A stretch of 64,000 bases of DNA from an uncultured Clostridia bacterium (GTDB lineage Bacteria; Bacillota; Clostridia; TANB77; CAG-508): NCBI GenBank assembly GCA_934149005.1, contig CAKPDN010000001.1, forward strand, positions 255,403 to 319,402, read 5' to 3'. The notes under the pieces were generated by a model. That model was not told the DNA's origin. It did not search any database and was given only the letters and a program-made list of their open reading frames with translations. The position numbers and the translations under genes were made by a program. Numbering within the stretch: the stretch's first letter is position 1; each line of letters starts with the position of its first letter. This document shows positions 56,601-64,000 of the stretch, in pieces.

Positions 56601-59272
56601 TTTATTTCAATTTTTAATATTTCTTCATTTCCATTACTACCATTATTAGTTATAATAAACTTACCATTTTCTTCGTTGAACTCTAAATTTTCCCATGAAT
56701 TCATAGTTACAAAATTTTTGCTTGTCAAAGTCTCAAATTTTTCTTTATCGCATTCTATAATTCCACTATATGTATATATTGTGTTTTCTGTTTCTAATGC
56801 TTTTATACTTATTTCTACTTCTTCATCTTTTTTTATTTCTTTTTTGTCTACATCAATTTCAATTTGTTTATTTTCAGTATTATCTTGATTGTTATTATTT
56901 ATCTTATATGGTGGTGTTAATTTTGAAAGTCCTGTACAATTTCCAGAAGCCCAAAGCTCTCCTGTATCAGGTTTTACATTAATGCAAGTTGGCTCTACTC
57001 CTCCATAATCTCCATTTTTTGTTGATACAATAGAATTTGTTCCATTTATACTTACAATTTTCCAAGTTTTTCCACCATCACAAGAACGGTATAAACTACT
57101 ATCTCCTTGATATGTGTAGCATCCTCCACCAGCATATATAATATCCGGATTGTTAGGGTCTACTGCTACACAACGAATACGTCTTTCACAATAGTTTGAA
57201 CCTATTTGCTCTTGTGTTGGTGCTCCTTCAAATTGAAGCATTTTAGGTATATTTTCTGTTATATTTGTTACTGTATTTCCATTGTCTGTTATAACTGAAA
57301 GTTGTGTCCATCCCCAAGCCACATATAATTTGTCATTTTTAGAATCATAGTTTAATGTTTCTAAGTATGGAGAACTCTGCCATTTGTTTAAGCTTTCTTT
57401 ATTGTATTTTTGCCATGTTGCACCATCATCATCTGAGTACATAACCCATCCAGTAAAATCATTTATTCCAAATAATCTTCCTGTTTTTGAATCGTGTGTA
57501 TATACTCCTGTAACGGCTGTTTCGCCATTTGTGTCTACCATTTTTGACCATGTATACCCATTGTCTGTTGACCTTAAATTTGCACAAAATAAAATATTTT
57601 TATCTTTTATTGATTGATAACTACTATAATTTCTTTGTTGCAATAATCTGTTATTTTTTCCTGAAGTTAATGCATAGTCTTCATTATTTAGATATGATGT
57701 GTGGGTTTTTCCACCATCATGTGTAATTGTTAAATATTTTGTGCTTGTCCAGTCACTAGATACTCCACCAAAATATGTTTTTTCATCTGATGCATATCCT
57801 CCATATATAAATGCACTATTCCATTTATCTGATGTTGTACTTTTTGCACTTAAATCAACATACTTCCAAGTTTTGCCACCATCTAAAGTTACAACTCCAT
57901 TGTAGTCTTGTGAACTTAAATATATTATATCTGAATTATATAAATTAAAATGCCATTTTCCGCCAACTAACATTGCATTTAATCCATTTGCATCCCATCT
58001 AAATTCTTTTCCACCATTATCTGATGATGAAATCCAGTCATTTTGGAAGTCCCACACTCTGTTTTTGTCTGTTACACTCCATACAAAGTTCGGCACTCTT
58101 TCCATTGTTGATAGATTATTACGCATAAAATTATATTTAGCATTATATGTGCTTTTGTTCCAGTTTTGTCCTCCATCTGAAGTGTAATAGATATCGCCTT
58201 TGATGTTATATAAGCCATTTTTCATTAGTTCTTCACCAAAATACATTATCATATTGTTATTATCTACTGGACTTATTTTTATATTTTGAGGATGGCGATT
58301 TTGCATACTAGGAAAATTATTGCTTTGTATTTTTGTAAATGTATTTCCATCATCTTCACTATAAAAAACTCCCGTATCTGTTGTGTAATATATTTTTACT
58401 TTGTTTTCTTTTTTTATTATATCTAGCCCCAAAATATATTTTGAATTTATTTTGTCAAAACTTATTCCTTTGTTAGTGCTTCTATATAACCCATCTTCTT
58501 TTGCAATAAATACTGTTCCTGTTATAGGATTTACTTTAACAATTCCATCATATAATGTATTACTAATCATGTTCCATGTATTTCCGCCATCAATAGTTTT
58601 ATATAATCCTGCTTTAGTACATGTGTTTTTTCCATCAGTATAACTATCAGAAATCGCATCTGTTAACTCTAACTTTGTTTTATTAGAAAAATCTTTTTTA
58701 TATATTAGTGATACATATGCTGTTGTAGAATATCCTAAATTTTCCTCATATGAAGATTCATCATATGACATATTTTCGGATACATCTCTGTAACCTGTTA
58801 TCATAAAGTTTTGTTTGAATTGCCATGTTTCTCCACCATCTTCTGAAAGATATATTCCTGTTGTATATTGTGGAGATCCATTTACTCCAAATACAATTAC
58901 TCTGTTACTGTTATTAGGATCTACTATTATATCCGCTGCTCCAGATGCCGTGTAATTTTTCATTGATTTGTCCCATGTTTTACCATTGTCTGTTGAACGA
59001 TATAATCCCCCTACATCTGTTCCGTAAAATAGGTATTTTCCATCACTTGATGTTGCTATGCTAAGTGGCCATTGACATCCTTCTCCTCCTGTTGTTACTT
59101 CCTCATTTTCTAGTAATTCTTTTGATACTATTGGTATGTTTTTCCAATAACTAGTTCCTTTTGAATTGTCTTCATCTATTTGGGTGTAATTAGTTGTTGA
59201 TGCTAAACTATATGTTATGCATATTACTACTAGTGCTATTAAAATTATTATTTTTATTATTTTATTTTTCAT
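53663..59272 (-). CDS. Giant two-propeller surface protein with internal sorting signal, cohesin-like and dockerin modules
   Basis: The 1869-residue product has a signal peptide (1-25), a first beta-propeller (about 55-795) with BNR/Asp-box repeats (STDNGKTW, TIDGGNTW), a cohesin-like beta domain (about 800-925), a six-fold 18-bp repeat coding for EDNKGN (about 937-972), and LPYAG (1023-1027) followed by a hydrophobic helix and KKIRK, a full cell-wall sorting signal. Then comes a second signal-peptide-like helix (TLTVVLALAISSNICA), a dockerin-like doublet (about 1085-1140; GDINLDEKINKED and DIYEDKKVDLID) and a second propeller (about 1165-1865) with the same domain style. It resembles two neighbouring genes fused. 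The propellers look like GH74 or sialidase-type glycan enzymes; the substrate is unknown. Confidence 0.88.
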   Translation of the reverse strand: MKNKIIKIIILIALVVICITYSLASTTNYTQIDEDNSKGTSYWKNIPIVSKELLENEEVTTGGEGCQWPLSIATSSDGKYLFYGTDVGGLYRSTDNGKTWDKSMKNYTASGAADIIVDPNNSNRVIVFGVNGSPQYTTGIYLSEDGGETWQFKQNFMITGYRDVSENMSYDESSYEENLGYSTTAYVSLIYKKDFSNKTKLELTDAISDSYTDGKNTCTKAGLYKTIDGGNTWNMISNTLYDGIVKVNPITGTVFIAKEDGLYRSTNKGISFDKINSKYILGLDIIKKENKVKIYYTTDTGVFYSEDDGNTFTKIQSNNFPSMQNRHPQNIKISPVDNNNMIMYFGEELMKNGLYNIKGDIYYTSDGGQNWNKSTYNAKYNFMRNNLSTMERVPNFVWSVTDKNRVWDFQNDWISSSDNGGKEFRWDANGLNAMLVGGKWHFNLYNSDIIYLSSQDYNGVVTLDGGKTWKYVDLSAKSTTSDKWNSAFIYGGYASDEKTYFGGVSSDWTSTKYLTITHDGGKTHTSYLNNEDYALTSGKNNRLLQQRNYSSYQSIKDKNILFCANLRSTDNGYTWSKMVDTNGETAVTGVYTHDSKTGRLFGINDFTGWVMYSDDDGATWQKYNKESLNKWQSSPYLETLNYDSKNDKLYVAWGWTQLSVITDNGNTVTNITENIPKMLQFEGAPTQEQIGSNYCERRIRCVAVDPNNPDIIYAGGGCYTYQGDSSLYRSCDGGKTWKIVSINGTNSIVSTKNGDYGGVEPTCINVKPDTGELWASGNCTGLSKLTPPYKINNNNQDNTENKQIEIDVDKKEIKKDEEVEISIKALETENTIYTYSGIIECDKEKFETLTSKNFVTMNSWENLEFNEENGKFIITNNGSNGNEEILKIEIKCKCDAQNLDTEINIKNLETVDEIKNEKITTLNSETIDIKINNTKAEDNKGNEDNKGNEDNKGNEDNKGNEDNKGNEDNKGNENNKENKNNKGNEDKKSDESNKENVINKSNENNKENVSKEQEKDKTVKERLPYAGKNKHIKIIIITIILIIIIILLVRYKKIRKTTLTVVLALAISSNICANIFQSISNNAKKGDINLDEKINKEDIKLLEKYLINLEKLTKEQQDNADIYEDKKVDLIDLHYLIKNLNNNTEDKDNNDFEYNFEQKTPIDDKVTYEPVLMANQKMKEYGITGAGSQWPVSLETSKDGNLMLYGIDVAGLFKSTDHGKTWTRANAGLTSPGAGMVAIDPHNTNHVATLGLSQYSNVGGIHISYDQAETWNKTLKIGIKGYRYLWDGLEFDPTSYDANKNYSTDLYFSTPYKRDTQIRTKPSDYRLLTTLKENEVGLYKSDDCGETFTLIINDPKVADGIIRFTDDGKLYIGNQYGLFLINTKTNKIEKEYTEFRNDPNKSNEASTKGVTGLDVVGNVVYVQTWNGIFKIENETTTKITSDTYDTRWPQMLTVSKQNPNHMVYEFRGDVNNYFTTLVNVTFDGGKTWQISKANLETTFYYNVNFASREKAFIIDPSDDSNVITFGGDNAFRSNDGGLNFVQASGISNMMQGGKFKFNYYNPELMLLSAQDYTGVISKDGGKTFTNLVMDKGNFYGGFAADENTIYGFANKNWGGGTLTYTHDGGKTWTDTGLNAKYEESSTYYTSLQSITDPNVLFAQEYYSKDKGYTWKEMDGCVAVYTYNYTGQKELYGANKEGNVVVSYDNGDTWKIVTKDKFNSGSISEKIYDLAYDHVNNYIYVLDRETYSWGGIERVYKYDINNDKCTRIDVPRDTERGFMRLRTIAVDPKSTSVIYVGGAGDYFSASTGLLRSVNGGKNWKVLTTANNPNYQEWATNKGGYEVSCISINPRTGKVWIASGCYGYSTINPPY
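56355..56462. repeat. 18-bp tandem repeat, six units, in the giant surface protein gene
   Basis: Six units of TCGTTTCCTTTATTGTCT (the last two with one base changed) encode the hexapeptide EDNKGN on the minus strand. Unit number can change without frame loss and would alter the linker length ahead of LPYAG. Confidence 0.85.
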
Positions 59273-59473
59273 ATTTTTTCCTTTTCAAACTTTCTATATT
59301 GCTATTTTAATATATTTTATATTTTATATTTTATATAATTCTTGTCTTACTATTTTTATTAAATACTGTTACTATTGCATCTCCTTCTGCTACATATATT
59401 CTACTTGTTCCTTTAATTTTAATATTTTTTGTTTGTCTATGTTTTTATACATAATTTTTATCTCCTATATTTA

Positions 59474-60676
59474 TTATCTATCTATTTTTTTATAAATAAT
59501 TTTATTCAAAATATCTTTATATGTTTCTATAACAAATACATCATCTTCTTCAATATTATTACTAAATGAATTCTGATGTTTTATATTACCATTTGTTTTT
59601 ATTAAAACTTTATAATTACATCCTTTCGATGAAGCAGCAATAATTAATTTCTTCTTTGCTTCGTTTAATTCTTCTGTATCCTTTTGAATTTTTATAGCAA
59701 TTTTTTCATTTTTTTCTTTATTCAAAATAAAACCATCTATGCCAGAGTTTCTTTGTACTGGTATAGCTCCAATAGAATTTAAAATTTCTAATTCTTTTTC
59801 ATTCTTATTTTTATATTTTTCAATTCCTCTATTTAGCAATTCAGATTCTGTTTTTATAGGATTATTAATTCTATCTTTTGTAATCTTTACTGCATCTTCC
59901 GAAAAATCTATTCCTATATATTTTCTATTTAATAGCTCTGATGCTACCAATGTAGTACCACTACCACAAAAAGGATCTAATACTGTATCTCCCTCATCAG
60001 TTGCAATCTGTATAATTTTTTCTAATAATAATATTGGTTTTTGAGTGGGATATCCTACTCTTTCTTTTGCCTTAGGATTTAAAAATGGAATTTCCCATAC
60101 ATCTGAAAGTGGAACTCCTTTTTTTTCATTTTCAGTTATAACATTTCCATGTTCATCAGTTTTATAAACGCATTTACCATTTTTGTCTCTTTTTCTTCGT
60201 TGTAATATTTGATCAATATTAGTTGTGGCAGAATAATCTGTATATATTGTATTAAATTTAAATTTTGCACTTTTGCTATAAAAATATATATTTTGATGTG
60301 AATTTAATAATCCTTTTTTAGAATTTGACCATCTTTTATAAGTCCATATAATCTCGCTTTGAAAATTATCCATTCCAAAAACATTATCAAGTAAAACTCT
60401 TAAATAATGTGAAGCTGTCTTATCACAATGTAGAAAAATGCTTCCAGTATCTTTTAAAATTCGTCTCATTTCTATTAATCTAACTTTTATATATTGTATG
60501 TATTCTTCTATATCTTTCCATGAATCTTGAAATTCTACTATTTTCTCTTTGTCTCTTAGAATTCCTCTTTGCGTACGTTGTGTAAAAAATGGTGGATCTA
60601 AATATATTAAATCAACTGAATTATCTTTTATTTTTTTCATGTAATTCAAACAATCCGCATGTATAATTTTGTTCAT
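59474..60676 (-). CDS. DNA adenine/cytosine-N4 methyltransferase of a type II restriction system
   Basis: The 400-residue product has the catalytic motif IV near the N-terminus (DLIYLDPPFF) and the SAM motif I near residue 225 (DPFCGSGTTLVASELL), the order of beta-class amino-methyltransferases. The C-terminal 120 residues contain GAIPVQRNSGIDGFIL, a domain of unknown role seen in some of these enzymes. It directly follows the ApaLI-like endonuclease gene (15 bases), forming a restriction-modification pair. Methylation would protect the same site. Confidence 0.88.
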   Translation of the reverse strand: MNKIIHADCLNYMKKIKDNSVDLIYLDPPFFTQRTQRGILRDKEKIVEFQDSWKDIEEYIQYIKVRLIEMRRILKDTGSIFLHCDKTASHYLRVLLDNVFGMDNFQSEIIWTYKRWSNSKKGLLNSHQNIYFYSKSAKFKFNTIYTDYSATTNIDQILQRRKRDKNGKCVYKTDEHGNVITENEKKGVPLSDVWEIPFLNPKAKERVGYPTQKPILLLEKIIQIATDEGDTVLDPFCGSGTTLVASELLNRKYIGIDFSEDAVKITKDRINNPIKTESELLNRGIEKYKNKNEKELEILNSIGAIPVQRNSGIDGFILNKEKNEKIAIKIQKDTEELNEAKKKLIIAASSKGCNYKVLIKTNGNIKHQNSFSNNIEEDDVFVIETYKDILNKIIYKKIDR

Positions 60677-60691
60677 ATAATCATCCTTCCA

Positions 60692-61318
60692 TTAAATTGA
60701 TTTTTCTATTGATTTTTTTAATATATCATATAAATCAACTTTTGTTGTATTTTTTATATATTTCCATGCATTATCTCCTGAATAATATTCTCCTCCCATG
60801 CCAATATATAGTGTTTGTAATGTTTCTTGAATTCTAATTGCTTGATCTCTGTTTGGATAATAAAACATTATTCTTATTGGAGTATATCCTTTTTCTTTTA
60901 TATTTTTCACTCTAGTATGCTCTTTAGTAATATGATCTCCATCAGTAGTTGCATCACGCCATTTTATTTCATATGCATTTTTATCGTTAACTAAGCAATC
61001 TATTTCAAATTTTTTTGGTCTATATCCTATTACATTATCAACCATTACCTTTCTTTTAGTATTTTTAAAGGCATATTCAAAACATAGTATTGTTACTTCT
61101 TCTAGGAAGCTTCCTGCATATTTATATAAAAAACGTCCTTTATTCTGGTATTCATCAACTAATATTCCTTCCTCTTCTGAGATTCCTAGTACTTTATAAA
61201 TAAAATAGTGACTAATATTATCTGATTTCATTTCTAATAGTCTTGTATCAATTTTTTCTTTTAATTCTTCTCTATATTTTTTTATTACTTTATTTATTTT
61301 TTCTTCAATGTCTTCCAT
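60692..61318 (-). CDS. ApaLI-like type II restriction endonuclease
   Basis: The 208-residue product carries FEIDCLVNDKNAYEIKWRDAT, a PD-(D/E)xK-type catalytic centre, then DGDHITKEHTRVKNI, as I recall for the ApaLI endonuclease family. ApaLI cuts GTGCAC, but the site of this enzyme cannot be read from sequence. It sits just upstream of the amino-methyltransferase gene on the same strand. Confidence 0.75.
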   Translation of the reverse strand: MEDIEEKINKVIKKYREELKEKIDTRLLEMKSDNISHYFIYKVLGISEEEGILVDEYQNKGRFLYKYAGSFLEEVTILCFEYAFKNTKRKVMVDNVIGYRPKKFEIDCLVNDKNAYEIKWRDATTDGDHITKEHTRVKNIKEKGYTPIRIMFYYPNRDQAIRIQETLQTLYIGMGGEYYSGDNAWKYIKNTTKVDLYDILKKSIEKSI

Positions 61319-61626
61319 GATATTATCTTCTCCTTAATTGTTATTTATTCTTATTTTTTATCTATTTTTTATTTTAACACATAAAAAAGTAATTATCAAA
61401 TGAAAAATATTGACTTTTATATATTATTTTCGTATAATATTTATATACTTTATTTTATTAAAATAGAAGTATTGTAAATTTTACTTCACAATGCTTTTAT
61501 TTTTTTGTTTGTTTTGAATTTTCATATTATAACAATATATTCTTGTTGTACTTTTTGTTTCAAATCCATTTTTATATTTCAAATTTTTTCACTTCAACTA
61601 TTGATTTTTAGCCAAATAAATAAAAT
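61319..61626. other. AT-rich spacer between the two restriction-modification pairs
   Basis: About 300 bases without a recognisable gene. It must carry the promoter of the ApaLI-like pair. An imperfect hairpin AAGTATTGT/ACAATGCTT near 61470-61495 with a T-run on the plus strand is the only structure noticed. Confidence 0.5.
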
Positions 61627-61652
61627 AAAGTAGAACCTTCTTATTCTACTTT
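61627..61652. terminator. Terminator of second restriction pair
   Basis: AAAGTAGAA and TTCTACTTT pair around an 8-base loop; the minus strand continues ATTTTATTT. Confidence 0.6.
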
Positions 61653-61662
61653 TGTCTTTTTA

Positions 61663-62406
61663 TTAATTTACATTAAATAACTCAGTTGGATCTACCTTAA
61701 ATTGTAGCATTTTTGCGGTATCTCTTCCAGCATCTCCACCTTTTCTTTGCATTGTAATTCTACCTATTTTCATGCTACCTCTATTAGTTATTTCCACATT
61801 TCCTTCACTATAATGATTTATTGCTACATTTATAGGCTTTAATGTCCATATCGATTCTGTTGCTGTTTTCTTAGCGATTAGTATCCATTCTGCTGCTAAA
61901 ATTCCTCTACCTTTTACAATGTCTAGTATTATAAGTGCTTTATTATCTTCAAAAAATTTTACTAATTGATTTTGTTCATCTTCTGTAAATTCATTCATAA
62001 ACATTCTTCTTGAATCTTTAGTATCTTTTCTATATGGTAGAAGCTCTCCTGTAAAATATTGTAATAACTTTACAATATTTTCTGGAATATCCCACATTTC
62101 CTTATAGTTCTTAATCCATCTTTTATCTATTTGATTAAATCCTTTATCATTACTTACTAACTTGATTTGGAGATTTTGAGCCTCAATTATTTTTTTCAAT
62201 TTTATAGTAACTTGTACTTGTACATCTGTTTTATAGCCATGTAATACCTCTGCATATACATATTCAATATCATTCAAGTCATATCCCATTGTTTTAAGCC
62301 ATGTTTTAGCTTCATCATCATTTTTCCAATTAATAAATTTCTCAGCTATATCTTTTTCATTATTAAATCCATCTTTTGCTATTTTAGAACCTCTTAAACT
62401 ATCCAT
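61663..62406 (-). CDS. Probable cognate restriction endonuclease of the Dcm-type methyltransferase
   Basis: The 247-residue product is not recognised by a named motif. Its start overlaps the stop of the cytosine methyltransferase gene by 8 bases, the classic layout of a type II system. It contains a possible catalytic stretch (LQIKLVSNDKGFNQIDKRW, about 82-100) followed by acidic and basic residues, and ends with IGRITMQRKGGDAGRDTAKMLQFK, as in some MutH- or HaeII-like enzymes. The function is inferred from context. Confidence 0.65.
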   Translation of the reverse strand: MDSLRGSKIAKDGFNNEKDIAEKFINWKNDDEAKTWLKTMGYDLNDIEYVYAEVLHGYKTDVQVQVTIKLKKIIEAQNLQIKLVSNDKGFNQIDKRWIKNYKEMWDIPENIVKLLQYFTGELLPYRKDTKDSRRMFMNEFTEDEQNQLVKFFEDNKALIILDIVKGRGILAAEWILIAKKTATESIWTLKPINVAINHYSEGNVEITNRGSMKIGRITMQRKGGDAGRDTAKMLQFKVDPTELFNVN

Positions 62407-63415
62407 TATTTATACTCCCTTCATCAATAATACTTTTAACTATATATTGTAATACATTAACAACAACACTATTTCCAAATTGTTTTTGAGCTTGATTAAC
62501 AGAATTATCCATTTGATAATCTTCTGGAAAACCCATTAATCTGGCACATTCTCTTGGATGTAATTTTCTAACCTCATTATTTATATAATATAAACCTGTT
62601 TTTGCTCCAGTTCCTCCACCTTCTGCTGATAATGTAATAGCTTGTCCAAATGGATCATAAATTCTATCTCCCTGTCCTCCTTTGTTTACAGTACCTAGTC
62701 TTACTGGTTTATTATAAATTTTAGATACTTGTATTTGATTATTTTTTTTATTCATCTTATAAGGTTTATTTATAACATATTTTCTTTCTTCTCCATTATT
62801 TAATAATATATCATTAACACATATCTCCTTATCTACAGATTTTGGAAATATATAATTATGATTATCTAAGTCTTTTCTAATACATATCATATAAATTCTT
62901 TCCCTTGCTTGTGGTACACCATAATTTGAAGCATTTAAAACCTTCCAGTACATATTATATCCTATATTTTCTATATTTTCTCTTATAACACTAAAAGTAT
63001 TTCCGTTATCATGTTTTTCTAAGTTTTTTACATTTTCTAATATCAATAATTCTGGTTGATGAAATTTTGCAATTCTAACCACTTCTCTAAATAAAGTTCC
63101 TCTTGTGTCTTCAAATCCTTTTTGTTTTCCACTAATAGAAAATGCTTGGCAAGGAAATCCAGCACAAAGAATATCATGTTTTGGAATTTCATTTTCAGCA
63201 ACTTTTGTTATATCACTTAATGGACTTGTTCCAAAATTTTTCTCATATACTTTACTAACATGGTTATCTATATCAGAGCTAAATACACATTCTGCACCAT
63301 ATGACTCTAAAGCAAGTCTAAATCCACCTAGTCCACAAAATAAATCTATAAATTTTTTACCTTTTAATGCATGTTTGTATTCTTCATTTAAATCAATCAA
63401 GTTTATCTCCTCCAT
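62399..63415 (-). CDS. DNA (cytosine-5)-methyltransferase
   Basis: The 338-residue product has the ordered motifs of C5 methyltransferases: I (DLFCGLGGFRLALESYG), IV with the catalytic Cys (GFPCQAFSISG), VI (ILENVKNL), VIII (QARERIYMI) and X (QFGNSVVVNVL). The target recognition domain lies at about 180-270. It overlaps the downstream endonuclease candidate. Confidence 0.94.
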   Translation of the reverse strand: MEEINLIDLNEEYKHALKGKKFIDLFCGLGGFRLALESYGAECVFSSDIDNHVSKVYEKNFGTSPLSDITKVAENEIPKHDILCAGFPCQAFSISGKQKGFEDTRGTLFREVVRIAKFHQPELLILENVKNLEKHDNGNTFSVIRENIENIGYNMYWKVLNASNYGVPQARERIYMICIRKDLDNHNYIFPKSVDKEICVNDILLNNGEERKYVINKPYKMNKKNNQIQVSKIYNKPVRLGTVNKGGQGDRIYDPFGQAITLSAEGGGTGAKTGLYYINNEVRKLHPRECARLMGFPEDYQMDNSVNQAQKQFGNSVVVNVLQYIVKSIIDEGSINNG

Positions 63416-63549
63416 AAGTATAAAAATTCATTTAAAGTATACCAAATTTTTGTTTTTTTTACAATAAAAAAACAAGATTTTCGATATTTTATAAATAAAT
63501 GCTTATCTTTTTGTTAAAAAATATCATTTTGCATTAAAAAATAAAATAA

Positions 63550-63590
63550 AACTCTGACATATTGATTTTTCAATATTTTCAGAGTTTTTT
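63550..63590 (-). terminator. Terminator at the end of the rRNA operon
   Basis: On the minus strand ACTCTGA, inner ATATTGA/TCAATAT and TCAGAGT form a long stem followed by TTTATTTTATTTTTT, just after tRNA-Asn. Confidence 0.8.
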
Positions 63591-63593
63591 ATT

Positions 63594-63669
63594 TGGCTCC
63601 TCTTGTTGGACTCGAACCAACGACCTATCGGTTAACAGCCGAGCGCTCTACCAACTGAGCTAAAGAGGA
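63594..63669 (-). tRNA. tRNA-Asn(GTT)
   Basis: The 76-base gene has acceptor TCCTCTT/AAGAGGA, discriminator G, encoded CCA, D-loop AGTTGGTAGAG and T-loop GTTCGAA. The anticodon loop is CTGTTAA, anticodon GTT for asparagine. It lies 12 bases downstream of the 5S rRNA. Confidence 0.96.
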
Positions 63670-63681
63670 ATATATATAAAA

Positions 63682-63798
63682 TCTGGCGACAACCTATCTT
63701 CCCAGCAGGGTAACCCGCAAGTATTTTCGGCACATTTAAGCTTGACTTCTGTGTTCGGAATGGGAACAGGTATTACCCTAAATGTCATCGTTACCAGA
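63682..63798 (-). rRNA. 5S ribosomal RNA
   Basis: About 117 bases with paired ends (TCTGGT and GCCAGA) and the conserved core CCATTCCGAACACAGAAGTC and the loop sequence TGCCGAAAATACTTG. It lies between the 23S 3' end and tRNA-Asn. Confidence 0.95.
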
Positions 63799-63988
63799 AA
63801 ATTGATAACTTATTTTTTATACTTTTGAATTATACTATATATAATTTATTTTTTCAAGTGCTTTTTTATATTTTTTCCAATTTTTTTTATTTTATTCATT
63901 TTTTATAGTGTTTAAGCACACTCAAAAATACATAGATGAATTTTCGTTTTAGGATTCTGTTCCGATTACTTTTTACTTAACTTTTTTG

Positions 63989-64000
63989 TGGTTAAGCCCT
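63989..64000 (-). rRNA. 3' end of 23S ribosomal RNA (continues beyond window)
   Basis: The minus strand reads AGGGCTTAACC at the window edge, the usual last bases of bacterial 23S rRNA, 190 bases upstream of the 5S gene. The exact end is uncertain. Confidence 0.6.

Noticed and set aside
59331..59452. Possible small minus-strand gene with a start MYKNIDKQ and an end GTSRIYVAEGDAIVTVFNKN
   Set aside because: The good start (with AGGAGA) and the coding-like end are in different frames, separated by an A-run and not by a CGG site. It could be a decayed or miscalled small gene, but support is too weak to list.

Overview
The window is very AT-rich and looks like the chromosome of an anaerobic, spore-forming, Gram-positive Clostridia-type bacterium, probably from an uncultured lineage. 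The signs are spoVAC-spoVAD-spoVAE and spoIIM, an anaerobic class III ribonucleotide reductase, sortase and cell-wall sorting features, MurT/GatD, FtsEX with a coiled-coil amidase partner, and a Gram-positive type IV pilus operon. Most genes lie on the minus strand.

Layout. 1-2456: ftsE-ftsX and the start of an EnvC/PcsB-like cell-wall hydrolase. 2691-5581: a prepilin gene with a CT/GA repeat near its start, a lone C-terminal transketolase subunit and a ROK kinase. 5657-14866: a type IV pilus operon reading pilM-N fusion, pilO-like, pilP-like, short prepilin, pilD-like, two minor prepilins, pilB, pilT, pilC. 15086-20222: rsmB, a dodecin-spoVAC-spoVAD-spoVAE operon, and infC-rpmI-rplT with an attenuator leader. 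20311-26714: xerD, spoIIM, a second repeat-controlled prepilin, EndoQ-like nuclease, rnhA and tmcAL. 26811-33865: a foreign-looking small gene, tRNA-Leu, a coiled-coil protein, a polysaccharide deacetylase, metG and a large prepilin-like protein. 34096-40832: a fused murT-gatD, an HNH/ParB-like protein, nrdD/nrdG and a Crp/Fnr regulator with matching operators. 40878-53528: surface proteins, hisS, a metallo-beta-lactamase-fold hydrolase, relA, recJ, sortase, HIT protein, a short alaS and an rluA-type gene. 53663-59272: a giant two-propeller surface protein. 59474-63415: two restriction-modification pairs. 63550-64000: tRNA-Asn, 5S rRNA and the 3' end of 23S rRNA.

Most unusual features. (1) Two genes, spoIIM (twice) and the Crp/Fnr regulator (once), are broken in the standard reading by one extra C, always making an in-frame CGG codon directly before a conserved glycine (NNT-C-GGN). 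Skipping that C restores full-length proteins. By eye, no other native gene in the window uses CGG in frame; it occurs only in three accessory genes. This suggests +1 frameshifting at a rare or poorly decoded CGG codon, although sequence error must be excluded. (2) Two prepilin genes carry 15 and 17 CT units between the ribosome-binding-site-equipped start and the prepilin domain; both are out of frame here, as expected for phase variation. (3) A 32-bp-armed palindromic element sits between operon genes, supplies the relA stop codon, and has a half copy translated in frame as the linker of the MurT-GatD fusion. (4) The 1869-residue surface protein has an internal LPYAG sorting signal followed by a second signal-peptide-like segment and a dockerin.
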